DNA of 64,000 bases from an uncultured Acidobacteriota bacterium (GTDB taxonomy: Bacteria; Acidobacteriota; Terriglobia; Bryobacterales; Bryobacteraceae), in the NCBI GenBank assembly GCA_902826605.1, contig CADEFM010000013.1:1-64000 (forward strand), given 5' to 3'. A model generated the notes under the pieces. That model was not told the origin of the DNA, searched no databases, and saw nothing but the letters and a program-made list of their open reading frames with translations. Of this stretch, positions 51,479 to 61,706 are shown piece after piece. The stretch's first letter is position 1. Each line of letters starts with the position of its first letter. Made by a program: the position numbers and the translations under genes.

Positions 51479-54115
51479 TCACTTCTTCAGCCCGGCCTGC
51501 CAGTTCAACAACACAGTCCACGGAGGCGCCACCGCGGCGGGGCCTCCCGCTGGAACGCTCACCATGAATCGCTGCCCATCCCGGCTTGACGCTAGGCTCT
51601 GTATGCCGGCAGCGGTGAATAAAGATTGCGGTGTGCCCGCTTCAAAAGAGGTGGCGGTGGTCTTCACGCCGGCTGCCATCACCTGCTGCTCCAGGCCCAC
51701 GTAATAGAGCTCCTTCCCATCGGCGCGCCATTGCGGATCATCTCCTCCCGAGGACGATATCTGCCACTTCGCGCCATTGGTCGGCACCGGTTGCACATAG
51801 ATCTGCGGTTGTCCCGATTCGTCCGACATGTATGCTATCCAGCGTCCATCCGGTGAAAAACGCCCTCTGATTTCATTTGCCGCCGTTTGCAGATACACCG
51901 TCGCCTTCCGCTGCCCATCTAGCGGCATTAGCCACAAATCCTCGCCGGATTGCGCACGCGTTTCCGAAAACAGGATGTTTCGTCCATCCGGCGACCAACT
52001 CCATGGCGCCGCGTTCGTACCGGCTTTGAATACTTCCTCGGTTCCCGCGCGTCTTACCGGCTTCCGAATCAGAGCCTCCGAAGCCAAGCCCGGCGGACGA
52101 CTCGAGTAGAGAATGCTTTGGCCATCCGGCGACCAAATGGGATAGTCGTTAATTCCTTGCGAAAAAGTAAGGCGGGACATTGCGCCGCTGGCCACGTCGA
52201 GCAGCCAGATGTTCGATAGCGTTCCGTCTCCAACACCCAGCGCGACTGTCGTCTCATCCGGCGAAAGATTCCACAAACTCACTTCACTTGGTTTGCCGAC
52301 AGCGTTCAAGCGTGTCCCCTTGCGGTCCATCCAAACCAATTCGCGGCTTGCCCACCCGCCTTGCCGAAGCACCAGCACGCCGTCGCCCCCCACTGCAAAT
52401 GCGCCGTAACCGGTATTGCCCGCCAAGCCCACCTTCTCAATCACGGGAAAAACGTCCCCGGCAGCCTTCATTCGGCCAGCATCGAAAGGCAGAGCCATCA
52501 ATGTGTCCGCTCGGCGGAACAACATCAGTCCGCCGCCCGCAAAACCTGGCGCCGCAGCGTAGATCGCGCTGGAAAACTCCGGCAGAATGCGAACCGGCTC
52601 GCCGCCATCCAAAGCTGCGGCGAAAACCCCAGTGGTCTCCAGATTGTTAGTGGACGCCAGGTATACGAAATGGCGTCCGTCCGGCAAGAACTCGGGAAAC
52701 CGGTGTCCCGCGACAGAGGATGCATCGAGTTTCGTTACTTCCATCGGTGTGCCGCCGCTGGCCGGGACGCGATACAACGGGCTGGTAGGCCCCGCCGAAA
52801 ACAGGATCACTCCATCGCGGTTCCAGGTTCCTCCGCGGGGCACCGCCGCGTCGCACAGCGTTTGCGACGGACCACCCGAAGTGGCGACTCTTTTCAATTT
52901 TCCCTGTGAGAAGTAACCGACGCTGGCGCTATCCGGCGACCAGAACGGATAGATGGCGCCTTCGGTGCCGGCGATGCGCGTCGCTTCCAGGGAATCGAGC
53001 GATTGCACCCACAAATAACTTTGTCCCCTCAGCAGAGCGCTGAATGCTAGATAACGCCCATCCGGAGACAAGCGAAACCCGACTTGCTCGACTGCCACTG
53101 AAGCGTCCGCAGGAAGTGGAATCTGGTACCGCACACTCTGTTGTACGGGCGGTGTTTCGCGAAAGTGAACGATGGCAATCGCGGCCGCCGCGATCAGAAA
53201 TAATGCAGCGGCCGCGGGCCACATCCAGCGCGCCGCAGAGTGTGCGACCGGTGCAGGAATGGCCTGCAGGGCATCCGGTGTTTCCAGCAGCTTCCATACG
53301 TCGCCGATGTCGCGCAGCCGGTCCTGTGCGTTCTTGGCCAGGCACGCCTTCAGTAGCCTGCGCAGCCTGATAGGTATGGGTTCCCATGCGGGCTCGTCGC
53401 GAATGACGGCGGCCATCACTTCGCCCAAGTCCGGCCCGGGGAATGGGCGCGCGCCGGCCAGCATTTCATACAACACCACGCCGAAAGACCACACGTCGGC
53501 GCGCTTGTCCACCTCTCGTCCCTTGGCCTGTTCCGGACTCATGTAATGAACCGTACCGACCACCATGCCGGCCTCGGTAATGCCCATCGTTAGCGTGGGC
53601 GAATCCTCGCTAAGCGCTGGGAACGAGCGCGATGTCTTTCCAACTTTCGCCAATCCAAAATCCAGCACCTTGACCACGCCGCCGGGCTTCACTTTGATAT
53701 TGGCGGGCTTCAAATCCCGATGAACCACCGGCATTTCATGTGCGTCATGCGCGTGTTCCAGCGCGGCGCCGATCTGGCGCGCGATGTTGAGAGCTTCCTC
53801 TTCCGGGATTGGGCCCTTTTGGATTACCTCGGCAAGCGTCAGACCCTCCACGTACTCCATCACCAGGTAATTTGGCCCCACGTCATAGAGCTGGCAGATG
53901 TTCGGATGATTGAGCGAAGCAATCACTTTCGCTTCCCGCGCGAAGCGTTCGCTGAATTCGGCGTGGCAGACTTTAATGGCGACGATGCGGCCCACGCGCG
54001 GGTCGCGTGCTTTGTACACCTCACCCATCCCGCCCTTGCCGATTTGCTCCACGATTTCGTAGGCGCCGAGTTTGGTTCCAGATGCCAGATTAACCGGTGT
54101 GTCGGACGTGGACAT
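51479..54115 (-). CDS. Ser/Thr protein kinase fused to a TolB-like propeller
   Basis: An 878-residue protein. The Hanks-type kinase (about 18-285) has IGKGGMGEVYKA, AIKV, HRDLKPANIKV, DFGLAK and an APE-like SPEQ after VGTVHYM. One membrane helix follows (about 300-318, WMWPAAAALFLIAAAAIAIV), then a ~550-residue beta-propeller of TolB/WD40-like blades (RLSPDGRYLAFSA, FWSPDSASVGYFS, FSPDGRWIAYMSDESGQPQIYV). This cytoplasmic kinase with a periplasmic propeller sensor is expanded in Acidobacteriota. It starts 47 bases after tRNA-Ala on the opposite strand. Confidence 0.95.
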   Translation of the reverse strand: MSTSDTPVNLASGTKLGAYEIVEQIGKGGMGEVYKARDPRVGRIVAIKVCHAEFSERFAREAKVIASLNHPNICQLYDVGPNYLVMEYVEGLTLAEVIQKGPIPEEEALNIARQIGAALEHAHDAHEMPVVHRDLKPANIKVKPGGVVKVLDFGLAKVGKTSRSFPALSEDSPTLTMGITEAGMVVGTVHYMSPEQAKGREVDKRADVWSFGVVLYEMLAGARPFPGPDLGEVMAAVIRDEPAWEPIPIRLRRLLKACLAKNAQDRLRDIGDVWKLLETPDALQAIPAPVAHSAARWMWPAAAALFLIAAAAIAIVHFRETPPVQQSVRYQIPLPADASVAVEQVGFRLSPDGRYLAFSALLRGQSYLWVQSLDSLEATRIAGTEGAIYPFWSPDSASVGYFSQGKLKRVATSGGPSQTLCDAAVPRGGTWNRDGVILFSAGPTSPLYRVPASGGTPMEVTKLDASSVAGHRFPEFLPDGRHFVYLASTNNLETTGVFAAALDGGEPVRILPEFSSAIYAAAPGFAGGGLMLFRRADTLMALPFDAGRMKAAGDVFPVIEKVGLAGNTGYGAFAVGGDGVLVLRQGGWASRELVWMDRKGTRLNAVGKPSEVSLWNLSPDETTVALGVGDGTLSNIWLLDVASGAMSRLTFSQGINDYPIWSPDGQSILYSSRPPGLASEALIRKPVRRAGTEEVFKAGTNAAPWSWSPDGRNILFSETRAQSGEDLWLMPLDGQRKATVYLQTAANEIRGRFSPDGRWIAYMSDESGQPQIYVQPVPTNGAKWQISSSGGDDPQWRADGKELYYVGLEQQVMAAGVKTTATSFEAGTPQSLFTAAGIQSLASSRDGQRFMVSVPAGGPAAVAPPWTVLLNWQAGLKK

Positions 54116-54208
54116 CTTAGAAATGATTCTAACTTGGTCGCGCCCAGTGTGGCTAGCTTTTACACTCGCCGTACCTTTGGGTCTGCTGGGGCGGCGCGGG
54201 GGGAACCG

Positions 54209-54845
54209 CTATGGTCCCGTCTTGGTCACAGCCCAACTGATTTCCGAGGCGTCCCAAGAATACCCGCCGTCGCGAGCCACGCCAAAGTAGATGTACTGCC
54301 CGGCGGTGAGCTGACCCAGGGAGTATGTACTTGGATCCGACACCCACGCCTGGTTGCTGGTAGCTTGCAGATTCGCGATCTGGACCTTCTGCGGGTTGAA
54401 TACGCGGTACCGGACCGTCTGGTTCGGGTTCCCGTCCACGCGTCTCACCGCCAGGTTGCTCACCTCATACGTTCCGTTTTCCGGCACCAGGTAGGCTGCC
54501 ACTACCAAGTGATCGTTGTTGGGTGGATGGAGTTGCAAATCGAAAACTCCGGCTGGCGCCGCCGCATTCGTTTCGCCCGTATCCAGTCCCCGTCCCACCG
54601 TGCTCTTGCCGCCGTAAGGATAGGTCTGCCCCCCAGCCGCCGACCAGTAGGCTTGGGCGCGATTAAATACCGCCGGATGCAGCCCGGACGTAAACGTCGC
54701 GAACAGGCTCCCCTTGTTGACGCCGCCGTTGTTGGTCGATTCGTACAGCTCAACAGTGGCGGTCTTCAGTCCGGACGTATCCGTCACTATCGCCTGGGGC
54801 GTTCCGGTCTGCGTCACGACATTGTAGGAATTCCACACGGTGGAT
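54209..54845 (-). repeat. WNSY module, third copy (C-terminal)
   Basis: DNA and protein repeat with 55165-55790 and 56410-57025. Shared landmarks are ATVELYESTNNGGVNKGS, YPYGGKSTVGRG, LAVRRVDGNPNQTVRYRVFN and QYIYFGVARDG. Copies look about 80-85% alike by eye in bases. Confidence 0.85.
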
Positions 54846-57800
54846 TGCCCCGGAACCGCAACCGTAAGACTCACTGCCGCGGTGTGCGTGAGTCCTCCGC
54901 TGGTGGCCGTGATCGTCAGTGGATACGTCCCCGGAGCCGTGCCAATTCCGGTTGGGATCGTCAGGGTTGAGGTTCCGCTCCCAGTCACCGTGGAAGGACT
55001 GAATCCCCCGGTGACGCCGGCGGGCAAGCCCGTGACACTGAACCCGATGCCGCCCGCGAACCCGTTCTGCGCCGTAGCACTCACCGTATAGGTGGCAATC
55101 TCGCCCGCCATCACAGAGTTTGTCGGCGGCGCGGCATTCAGCGTAAAGTCTGGAACAGGTGCGATCTCTTGGACGGTCCAACTGATTTCGGTGGCATCCC
55201 AAGAATACGTGCCGTCGCGAGCCACGCCAAAGTAAATGTACTGTCCGGTGGTAAGCTGGCCCAATGTATACGTATTGGGATCCGTCACCCACGCCTGGTT
55301 GCTGGTCGCCTGGAGGTTTGCGATCTGGACTTTTTGCGGATTGAACACGCGGTAACGGACCGTCTGGTTGGGGTTTCCATCCACCCGCCTCACCGCCAGG
55401 TTATTCACCTGGTAGTTTCCGTCCGCGGGAACCATAAACGCCGCTACCACTAGATGGTCGTTGTTGGGCGGATGGAGTTGTAAATCGAAAACACTGGCTG
55501 GCGCAGCCGCATTGGTTTCGCCGGTGTCCGATCCCCGTCCCACCGTGCTCTTGCCGCCATAGGGATAAAGCGTCCCGGCGGCTGGCGACCAATAGTTCTG
55601 CGCCCGATTAAAGGCAACCGAATGCGCTCCTGCCGTGAACGCCGCCAACAGACTTCCCTTATTGACCCCGCCATTATTTGTGGATTCGAAGATCTCCACA
55701 GTGGCGGACTGCAACCCGGACGTATCCATCACGGTTGCCTGCGGCGTTCCGGCTTGGGTGACAACGTCGTAGGAGTTCCAGGTTTTTGATTGCCCGCCAA
55801 TCGTGATCGTCAAGCTCACCGCCGCGGTGTGCGTGAGCGCTCCGCTGGTAGCCGTGATCGTCAGCGGATAGGTCCCCGGCACCGTACCCCCGCCGGTGGT
55901 GATTGTCAGCGTTGACCCTCCGCTCCCCGTCACCGTGGAAGGACTGAAGCCTTCCCCTGCCCCGACCGGCAGGCCCGTGACACTGAACCCGATGATGCCC
56001 GCGAAGCCGTTCTGAGCCGTCGTGGTTACGGTGTAGGTGGTGACCGCACCCGCCGTCACCGAGCGCGACGCCGGCGTGGCGTTCACGGTGAAATCTGGCG
56101 GCCCACTGATAACTAGAGTGACGTTGGCGGTTTTAGTAATCGAATTTCCGCTTGCCGTAATGGTCAGTGGGTAGCTTCCCGCCGCCGCGCCGTTGGTGGC
56201 GATGGTTAGCGTCGCCGTTCCGCTATTGGCGACCGTAGCAGGGGCAAAATCGCCCGTGGCTCCGGCCGGCAATCCGTTCACGGTGAAGCCGATCGAACCG
56301 GTGAACCCATTCTGCGCCGTGGCGGTCGCCGCGAAACTAGTGTTGGCGCCCTGCGCCACCGTTTGCGACGCCGGCGTGGCGTTCAGCGTGAAGTCCGGCA
56401 AGGGCGTGATTTCGCGGACGGTCCAACTGATTTCAGTCGCGTCATAGGAATACGCCCCATCGCGAGCCACTCCGAAGTAGATGTATTGTCCGGCGGTGAG
56501 CTGGCCTAGGGGATAGGTATTCGGATCCGTCACCCACGCCTGGTTGCTGGTCGCCAGGAGGTTCGTGATCTGGACCTGCTGCGGGTTGAATACCCGGTAC
56601 CGCACCGTCTGGTTCGGATTTCCATCCACCCGCCTCACCGCTAGGTTGCTGACTTCGTAGTTTCCGTTCTCGGGAACCTGAAATGCCGTCACCACCAGAT
56701 GGTCGTTGTTGGGCGTGTGGACTTGTAAATCGTAAACTCCGCTTGGTGCCGGAGCATTGGTCTCATTGCTATCCAGCCCCCGTTCCACCGTGCTCTTGCC
56801 GCCGTACGGATACGGCGTCGCAGAGGCCGGCGACCAATAGTTCTGCGCATGATTGAAGGTGGCTGAATGCGCTCCCGCCGTAAATGCCGCAAACAGGCTT
56901 CCCTTATTGACACCGCCATTGTTGGTCGATTCATACAGCTCCACCGTGGCCGTCCTTTGCCAGGAGGTGTCGGCCACGGTGGCTTGCGGCGTTCCGCTCC
57001 GCGTGATCACGTCGTAGGAATTCCAGATCGTCTGTCCAAGGATCACCGGGTTGACAGTCAGGACGACCGTGTTGGGGCTGCCGTTCAACGTTGCCGTAAT
57101 GTTGACCTGAGTAATGCCGGCCACCGTGGCCGTAGGTATCGAAAATGCCAGTGATTGCGTGGCCCCGGCCGGCACCGTGATTGTGGCCGGAACGGGAGCT
57201 ACCGTGGGGTTGGAACTGGACAGCGCCACAATCGCGTCCCCCGGACCCGCCGGTCCATTTAGCACCACCATATTATTGCCAATGTTCGCCCCGCCAGCGA
57301 CCTGGAACGATCCCAGCACGATCCCGGATACCGCGAGCGGATTCACGGTGAGATTTGCCGTTTTCGTCACGCCACCTAAGGAAGCCGAAATTGTGATCGC
57401 TGTGGACACCGCGACATTGCTTGTGGTTATGGGAACCACAACGGTGGTGACACCTGCCGCGACGTTTGCGGTTGCCGGTACTGTTGCCGCGGGATCGGAG
57501 CTGATCATGGTTACCGCAACTCCGCCTGCAGGCGCCGGGGCCGTCAGCGTTACCGTTGCATTCAGAGTATTGCCACCGAGAATCGAGGCCGGCGAAATGG
57601 TTAGGGAAGAAACCGGGGGAGGATTCACCGTGAACGTCACTGGATTGCTTGTTCCACCCGGTGTGGTCACGCGCAGCTCGTAAGACCCCGGCGTCACGCT
57701 CGGCGCGACTGCCAGCGTGACATTCATTTGTGTAGAACTCACTACAACCACCGAGCTGGTGAGAATATTTGCATTGTTGGACGCGACATCCGCGGGAGCG

Positions 57801-60406
57801 ACAAACTGCGTCCCAGTGAGCGCGACCGCGACATTCGCGCCGTTCTGTGAGGATGCCGGAGTGACCGACGCGAGCGTGGGAGGCAGTGGGCTCACCGTAA
57901 ATGGGATGGGATTGCTGGAGCCACCGGCGACGGTGACGGTGATCGCGGCCGACCCAAGCGCGGCATTCGCGGCGATATTCAATGTCGCGGTGAGTTGAGT
58001 GGAACTGAGAACGTTCAGGTTGGTAATCGTGATGCCCGGATTCGTGGATGTTACCGTCATCCCAGCGGCGAAATTGGAACCCATCAGCGTTACCGCGGCC
58101 GCCGTGCCCGCTCCGCCGGAGGCAGGCGAAATTGCGGTCAGAGAGGCTGCGGTTCCTGCCTCATCAATCGTAATGGTCTGCCCACCCACCGTTATGGACC
58201 CCGAGGTCGCCGCCAATGCGGTATTGGGAGCAACCGAAAAATCCACCGATCCATTGCCTGTGCCGAAACTCGGCGAAGTGAAACTGATCCAGGGCGCGTT
58301 CGTGGCGGCAGTCCACGAGCATTCGGGGGTAGTGATGATGTGAACCGTTCCGTTGCCGCCGGTGGATTGGAAAATTTGATTCGCGGAGGAAACTTCGTAA
58401 CTGCACGTGTCGATTCTCGCTAAGAACGCATCGCGCAGGCCTCCCGAAGCGGGTTGCGAAGGCAGGACGGTCGGAAAATTTATTGAAAGAGTATCCCCTG
58501 CTACCCAGATCTTCCCTTCCGCTTCCAATTGCGCGTCGAGAATGGTGTCGACGTTCGATCCCCCGAAATAGCTGGAAAAGAGCAGATTCGTTCCCGTCGG
58601 ATCGAGCTTCAGGATCACCCCATCCTGTGCGCCCGAGAGCGACGGCTGCAATGATCCAGCCTTTGGCAAATTAGTCGACGTGGTGGTCCCGACGACGTAT
58701 ACATTCTCGGTGGCGTCCAAAATGAGTCCGATCGGATGCTCGTCGCCGGAGCCTCCGAAATAGCTGGAGTATGTTAGTGCGGTTCCGGTCGCGTTGATCC
58801 GCTGCAACAGAAAGTCGTCTCCGCCCGAATTCAGGGGCCAATACGGATTGATCAGCGGGGCATTGGTGGAACTCGTTCCACTCACAACCCAAGCTTCCCC
58901 CGAGGCCGTCAACTTAATATCGCGTGTTGCGTCCGAGGCGCTTCCGCCCAGGTAAGTCCAGTAGCGCAACGATCCGGTGGGACTGATGCGCGCCACGAAG
59001 CCGTCAACTGCACCGGCGTTCTGCGGTTGCAGCGCTTGATATACCGGGAGGTTGGTGGAAGCGGTGTCGCCGACGGTGAAGGTCTCGCCATCGGCAAGCA
59101 CGGTTACCTTGTTCACGTAATCTTGACCGCTCCCGCCCATGTAGCTGGAGTAGATCAACCCGTTCCCGGAAACGTTCAATTTCGTAACGAATCCATCGTT
59201 CGCGCCACGCCATGTCGACTGGAACGCATTCACGGTGGGGAAATTGGAGGAACTTGTTGCGCCTGCCACTACCGCGCTGCCAGAGGCATCCACCCCAATC
59301 GTTAGTCCGTATTCGTCCGCTGAACCTCCCAAATATGTGGAGTAGACTAATGCGCCATTACTGTCTAGCTTCGTTACGAAAGCGTCGCTTGCCCCGTTCC
59401 TGACTGACTGGAAGGCGCTCGCCAACGGGAAATCCGTAGAAACAGTTCGCCCTTCCACATATACATTTCCCGCCGGATCTACAGCGATTCCGAGTGGGGT
59501 GTCAGACGCGCTGCCGCCAAGGTAGGTGCACCATACCAAGCCGCCGCTAGCATTAAACTTCACGACGTAAGCGTCTTGGGTGCCCTGCCTGGTAGTCCCA
59601 TTCGTGACCGGGAGGTTGGTGGAAGTCGTCGAGCCGGTCATGTAAAGGTTCCCGGAGGTGTCACGCGCGAAGCCTAGGGCATAATCCGCGCCGTTGCCGC
59701 CAAAGTAGCTGGAGTAAAGAATGGGGTCGATGATCAGCGGCTTGCTGCGATCATAACTAGAAACTTCAAACCGGACATGCTTGTTGGCGGGGTCCAGTCT
59801 GTACCGCCCGGTTACGGCTGATCTTTTCGAGCCAATGTCCTGATAGAACACCGGCTTGCGCTGGCGAAGCTCGCCAGTTCCGGCGCCTAATATCAGGTCT
59901 CCCGTTTCGTCGATACGCACCTTCGTCGTACCCGCGAATTGCAATTCGATGAGGTTCGGGTCCGCGCCCGGTTGCACCACCAGGTCGTACTCAAGCCGGC
60001 TTTCGCTGCCGTAGTAAACGGCGTCGATCCCCGGATAGAGATTGTGGTACACCAAACGCGCATACCGGCTTATGCCGGCCCGCCACTGCCTGGAGTGGTT
60101 TCCAAGATAGTAGTTGCTCTTGGACATTTCCGGTTCGATGGCTTCCATGCTGGGGTGCTTTTTCGCTCCCACGAAGCGCATTTGTATCGGCGCTGCCTGT
60201 TCGGAGGCTAGCGTAACCGTCACCTGTGTTTCCGTGAACCGAACGCTGTAACCCGCGCCGCGCGCGACAAAACGCGATCCATGCCCATCAGCGGGGGTCG
60301 CTTCGAACGCAACCGGCAGGCTATGCGTTGGCAGAGGGGCAGCACAGGTAGACGCTGTAGCGAAACAAAGTATGGCAGTGAACTTCGATCCAAAACGTAG
60401 ATTCAT
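54209..60406 (-). CDS. Giant secreted SBBP/BACON/TIG protein with three repeat modules
   Basis: A 2065-residue exported protein. Signal peptide 1-23; a DUF7948-like domain (about 25-230, KSNYYLGNHSRQW, YPGIDAVYYG); seven or so SBBP propeller repeats (about 230-665, each YSSY.GGS..D....I..D..GN.YV.G.T.S..FP); a BACON domain (667-755, CSWTAATNAPWISF); two TIG domains (755-930); Ig-like repeats; then three ~205-residue modules beginning WNSYDVVT separated by ASQTV..G-type Ig-like domains. Likely surface adhesion or glycan contact; unproven. The ATG at 60406 is used since it starts the signal peptide, although no clear ribosome-binding site is seen; a TTG at 60472 is the alternative. Confidence 0.87.
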   Translation of the reverse strand: MNLRFGSKFTAILCFATASTCAAPLPTHSLPVAFEATPADGHGSRFVARGAGYSVRFTETQVTVTLASEQAAPIQMRFVGAKKHPSMEAIEPEMSKSNYYLGNHSRQWRAGISRYARLVYHNLYPGIDAVYYGSESRLEYDLVVQPGADPNLIELQFAGTTKVRIDETGDLILGAGTGELRQRKPVFYQDIGSKRSAVTGRYRLDPANKHVRFEVSSYDRSKPLIIDPILYSSYFGGNGADYALGFARDTSGNLYMTGSTTSTNLPVTNGTTRQGTQDAYVVKFNASGGLVWCTYLGGSASDTPLGIAVDPAGNVYVEGRTVSTDFPLASAFQSVRNGASDAFVTKLDSNGALVYSTYLGGSADEYGLTIGVDASGSAVVAGATSSSNFPTVNAFQSTWRGANDGFVTKLNVSGNGLIYSSYMGGSGQDYVNKVTVLADGETFTVGDTASTNLPVYQALQPQNAGAVDGFVARISPTGSLRYWTYLGGSASDATRDIKLTASGEAWVVSGTSSTNAPLINPYWPLNSGGDDFLLQRINATGTALTYSSYFGGSGDEHPIGLILDATENVYVVGTTTSTNLPKAGSLQPSLSGAQDGVILKLDPTGTNLLFSSYFGGSNVDTILDAQLEAEGKIWVAGDTLSINFPTVLPSQPASGGLRDAFLARIDTCSYEVSSANQIFQSTGGNGTVHIITTPECSWTAATNAPWISFTSPSFGTGNGSVDFSVAPNTALAATSGSITVGGQTITIDEAGTAASLTAISPASGGAGTAAAVTLMGSNFAAGMTVTSTNPGITITNLNVLSSTQLTATLNIAANAALGSAAITVTVAGGSSNPIPFTVSPLPPTLASVTPASSQNGANVAVALTGTQFVAPADVASNNANILTSSVVVVSSTQMNVTLAVAPSVTPGSYELRVTTPGGTSNPVTFTVNPPPVSSLTISPASILGGNTLNATVTLTAPAPAGGVAVTMISSDPAATVPATANVAAGVTTVVVPITTSNVAVSTAITISASLGGVTKTANLTVNPLAVSGIVLGSFQVAGGANIGNNMVVLNGPAGPGDAIVALSSSNPTVAPVPATITVPAGATQSLAFSIPTATVAGITQVNITATLNGSPNTVVLTVNPVILGQTIWNSYDVITRSGTPQATVADTSWQRTATVELYESTNNGGVNKGSLFAAFTAGAHSATFNHAQNYWSPASATPYPYGGKSTVERGLDSNETNAPAPSGVYDLQVHTPNNDHLVVTAFQVPENGNYEVSNLAVRRVDGNPNQTVRYRVFNPQQVQITNLLATSNQAWVTDPNTYPLGQLTAGQYIYFGVARDGAYSYDATEISWTVREITPLPDFTLNATPASQTVAQGANTSFAATATAQNGFTGSIGFTVNGLPAGATGDFAPATVANSGTATLTIATNGAAAGSYPLTITASGNSITKTANVTLVISGPPDFTVNATPASRSVTAGAVTTYTVTTTAQNGFAGIIGFSVTGLPVGAGEGFSPSTVTGSGGSTLTITTGGGTVPGTYPLTITATSGALTHTAAVSLTITIGGQSKTWNSYDVVTQAGTPQATVMDTSGLQSATVEIFESTNNGGVNKGSLLAAFTAGAHSVAFNRAQNYWSPAAGTLYPYGGKSTVGRGSDTGETNAAAPASVFDLQLHPPNNDHLVVAAFMVPADGNYQVNNLAVRRVDGNPNQTVRYRVFNPQKVQIANLQATSNQAWVTDPNTYTLGQLTTGQYIYFGVARDGTYSWDATEISWTVQEIAPVPDFTLNAAPPTNSVMAGEIATYTVSATAQNGFAGGIGFSVTGLPAGVTGGFSPSTVTGSGTSTLTIPTGIGTAPGTYPLTITATSGGLTHTAAVSLTVAVPGQSTVWNSYNVVTQTGTPQAIVTDTSGLKTATVELYESTNNGGVNKGSLFATFTSGLHPAVFNRAQAYWSAAGGQTYPYGGKSTVGRGLDTGETNAAAPAGVFDLQLHPPNNDHLVVAAYLVPENGTYEVSNLAVRRVDGNPNQTVRYRVFNPQKVQIANLQATSNQAWVSDPSTYSLGQLTAGQYIYFGVARDGGYSWDASEISWAVTKTGP
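55165..55790 (-). repeat. WNSY module, second copy
   Basis: Middle copy of the ~205-residue module. It differs from the third copy mainly in the FMVPADGNYQVNNL strand. Flanked on both sides by Ig-like domains. Confidence 0.85.
56410..57025 (-). repeat. WNSY module, first copy (N-terminal)
   Basis: First copy in protein order; the most diverged (DTSWQRTATVELY, HTPNNDHLVVTAF). Two Ig-like domains in tandem (55800-56390) separate it from the second copy, while only one separates the second and third. Confidence 0.85.
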
Positions 60407-60698
60407 TTGAAGGAGTCTAAGAAAATGCAATTCATCTACCCATGCGTCCACCGATAGGCCATTATTAATCAATCACTTCTGTCTGGCGGGAAGTGAAGGC
60501 GGAAGCGAATAATTAGGGTGAAAGCCGGATTCTTTTCCTGGGATTGCCTCATATTCCGAGATTTTCTGATCCGGGGAACCTTAGTTAAGATTCCTCCATC
60601 TCAGGGCCTTGACCTTGGTGCCTCTATTCCTTAGAATTCAACCGATAGCAGGTTTGGACGCGCAGGACGGATCTGCTGCGCACCTTAGGGAGTGTACG

Positions 60699-61175
60699 AT
60701 GCGCGTGTATGCATTTGGGATCGCGACACTGTGTGCCTCCGCCTGCACTTTAAGCGGGCCAGATCCGCAGATTCCCGCAAATCCGGTAGCGCCGGTGAAG
60801 AATCGCGCCCGTGCTACACAACTCACGGAACAGTTTGGTCCATCCGGCGCCGCGCAACCCGCTGCGCGCCCGCCGCGTGAGAACCTGAGGGAAGGGTTCC
60901 TCTTTTTTGACAGGACGGGTGAATTTGGACGCACGCCCGGTGATGTCAGCGAGCTGCGCGGCCGCGATCATCATCAGTACGGCTATACCGGCCTGGGCGT
61001 CAAACGCAATATATATATGGAAGACGTCATGCTGTATTCGCCGATGGGCATCGATTGGAAGGAAAGCATCAAAGAAACGCCCTCTAGACGGTCTTTCTGC
61101 TGTGCGGAGCCTTTCGCGGCGAAGGCGATGATCGGCGCGCCGCGAGATCACTCCGCTTTTGGTGTGAATGCTTAA
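60699..61175 (+). CDS. Putative lipoprotein, unknown
   Basis: A 158-residue protein with an N-terminal hydrophobic segment ending CASAC, a possible lipobox, though without the usual Leu at -3. The middle is Pro/Arg-rich; the later part (GRDHHQYGYTGLGVKRNIYMED) holds a His pair. No family recognised. The ATG at 60699 starts the signal; its stop overlaps the cytochrome start by 8 bases, which supports co-expression with the periplasmic redox genes that follow. Confidence 0.55.
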   Translation: MRVYAFGIATLCASACTLSGPDPQIPANPVAPVKNRARATQLTEQFGPSGAAQPAARPPRENLREGFLFFDRTGEFGRTPGDVSELRGRDHHQYGYTGLGVKRNIYMEDVMLYSPMGIDWKESIKETPSRRSFCCAEPFAAKAMIGAPRDHSAFGVNA

Positions 61176-61692
61176 AATCGTTGTCGCTGTGTCGGTCCTT
61201 GTGCTCGCCCTTGTGTGGGCTCTCCTGCAAGTCCGGGCGCACGGGTTCAGCGCCCGCGAAAAGCCAACTGGAATGGAAGCCTTCGTTGCAACGCGCCTCC
61301 GCTGGTTCGCCAGCGAGTCCGACGCCAGAAGTCTGAAAAATCCGGTGGAAGCCACGCCGCTGGCAGTGGCGGAAGCGCGGGATCACTACGCCGATCACTG
61401 CGCCACATGCCATGGCAATCGCGGCGATGGGAAGACCCAAATCAACGCCGGCCTCTATCCGCCAGCCCCCGATATGCGGGAATCGCACACCCAGGACCTA
61501 TCGGACGGCGAGCTCTTCTATATCATCAAGAACGGAGTCCGCTTTACCGGAATGCCTGGCTGGGGCGGAAGCGACGAAGATAACTGGAAGCTGGTATTAT
61601 TCATTCGTCATCTGCCGCGCATCACTTCCAAGGAATTGGAGTTCATGCGTGAGGTAAATCATATGCCGGTTGAAGCAGAACCGGGACCGTGA
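61168..61692 (+). CDS. Membrane-anchored mono-heme cytochrome c
   Basis: A 174-residue class I cytochrome c. An uncleaved or signal helix (3-24) is followed by the heme site CATCH (C78, C81, H82) in HYADHCATCHGNRGDGKT and the axial Met129 in RFTGMPGWGG. NGVRFTGMPG is typical of cytochrome subunits that feed oxidases. Overlaps the lipoprotein gene by 8 bases and the following frame by a few; a redox role for the cluster follows from it. Confidence 0.92.
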   Translation: MLKIVVAVSVLVLALVWALLQVRAHGFSAREKPTGMEAFVATRLRWFASESDARSLKNPVEATPLAVAEARDHYADHCATCHGNRGDGKTQINAGLYPPAPDMRESHTQDLSDGELFYIIKNGVRFTGMPGWGGSDEDNWKLVLFIRHLPRITSKELEFMREVNHMPVEAEPGP

Positions 61693-61706
61693 GGAAAGGA
61701 AACTCT

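Noticed and set aside
54209-57025. Spaced DNA repeats that might suggest a CRISPR-like or transposon array
   Set aside because: The repeats are ~600 bases, in frame, and code for protein modules inside one gene.
54209-57025. Assignment of the WNSY modules to DUF4082
   Set aside because: DUF4082 has GIRFYK and NTGxHxGSLW motifs; the resemblance (ESTNNGGVNKGSL) is partial and the rest of the module does not follow.
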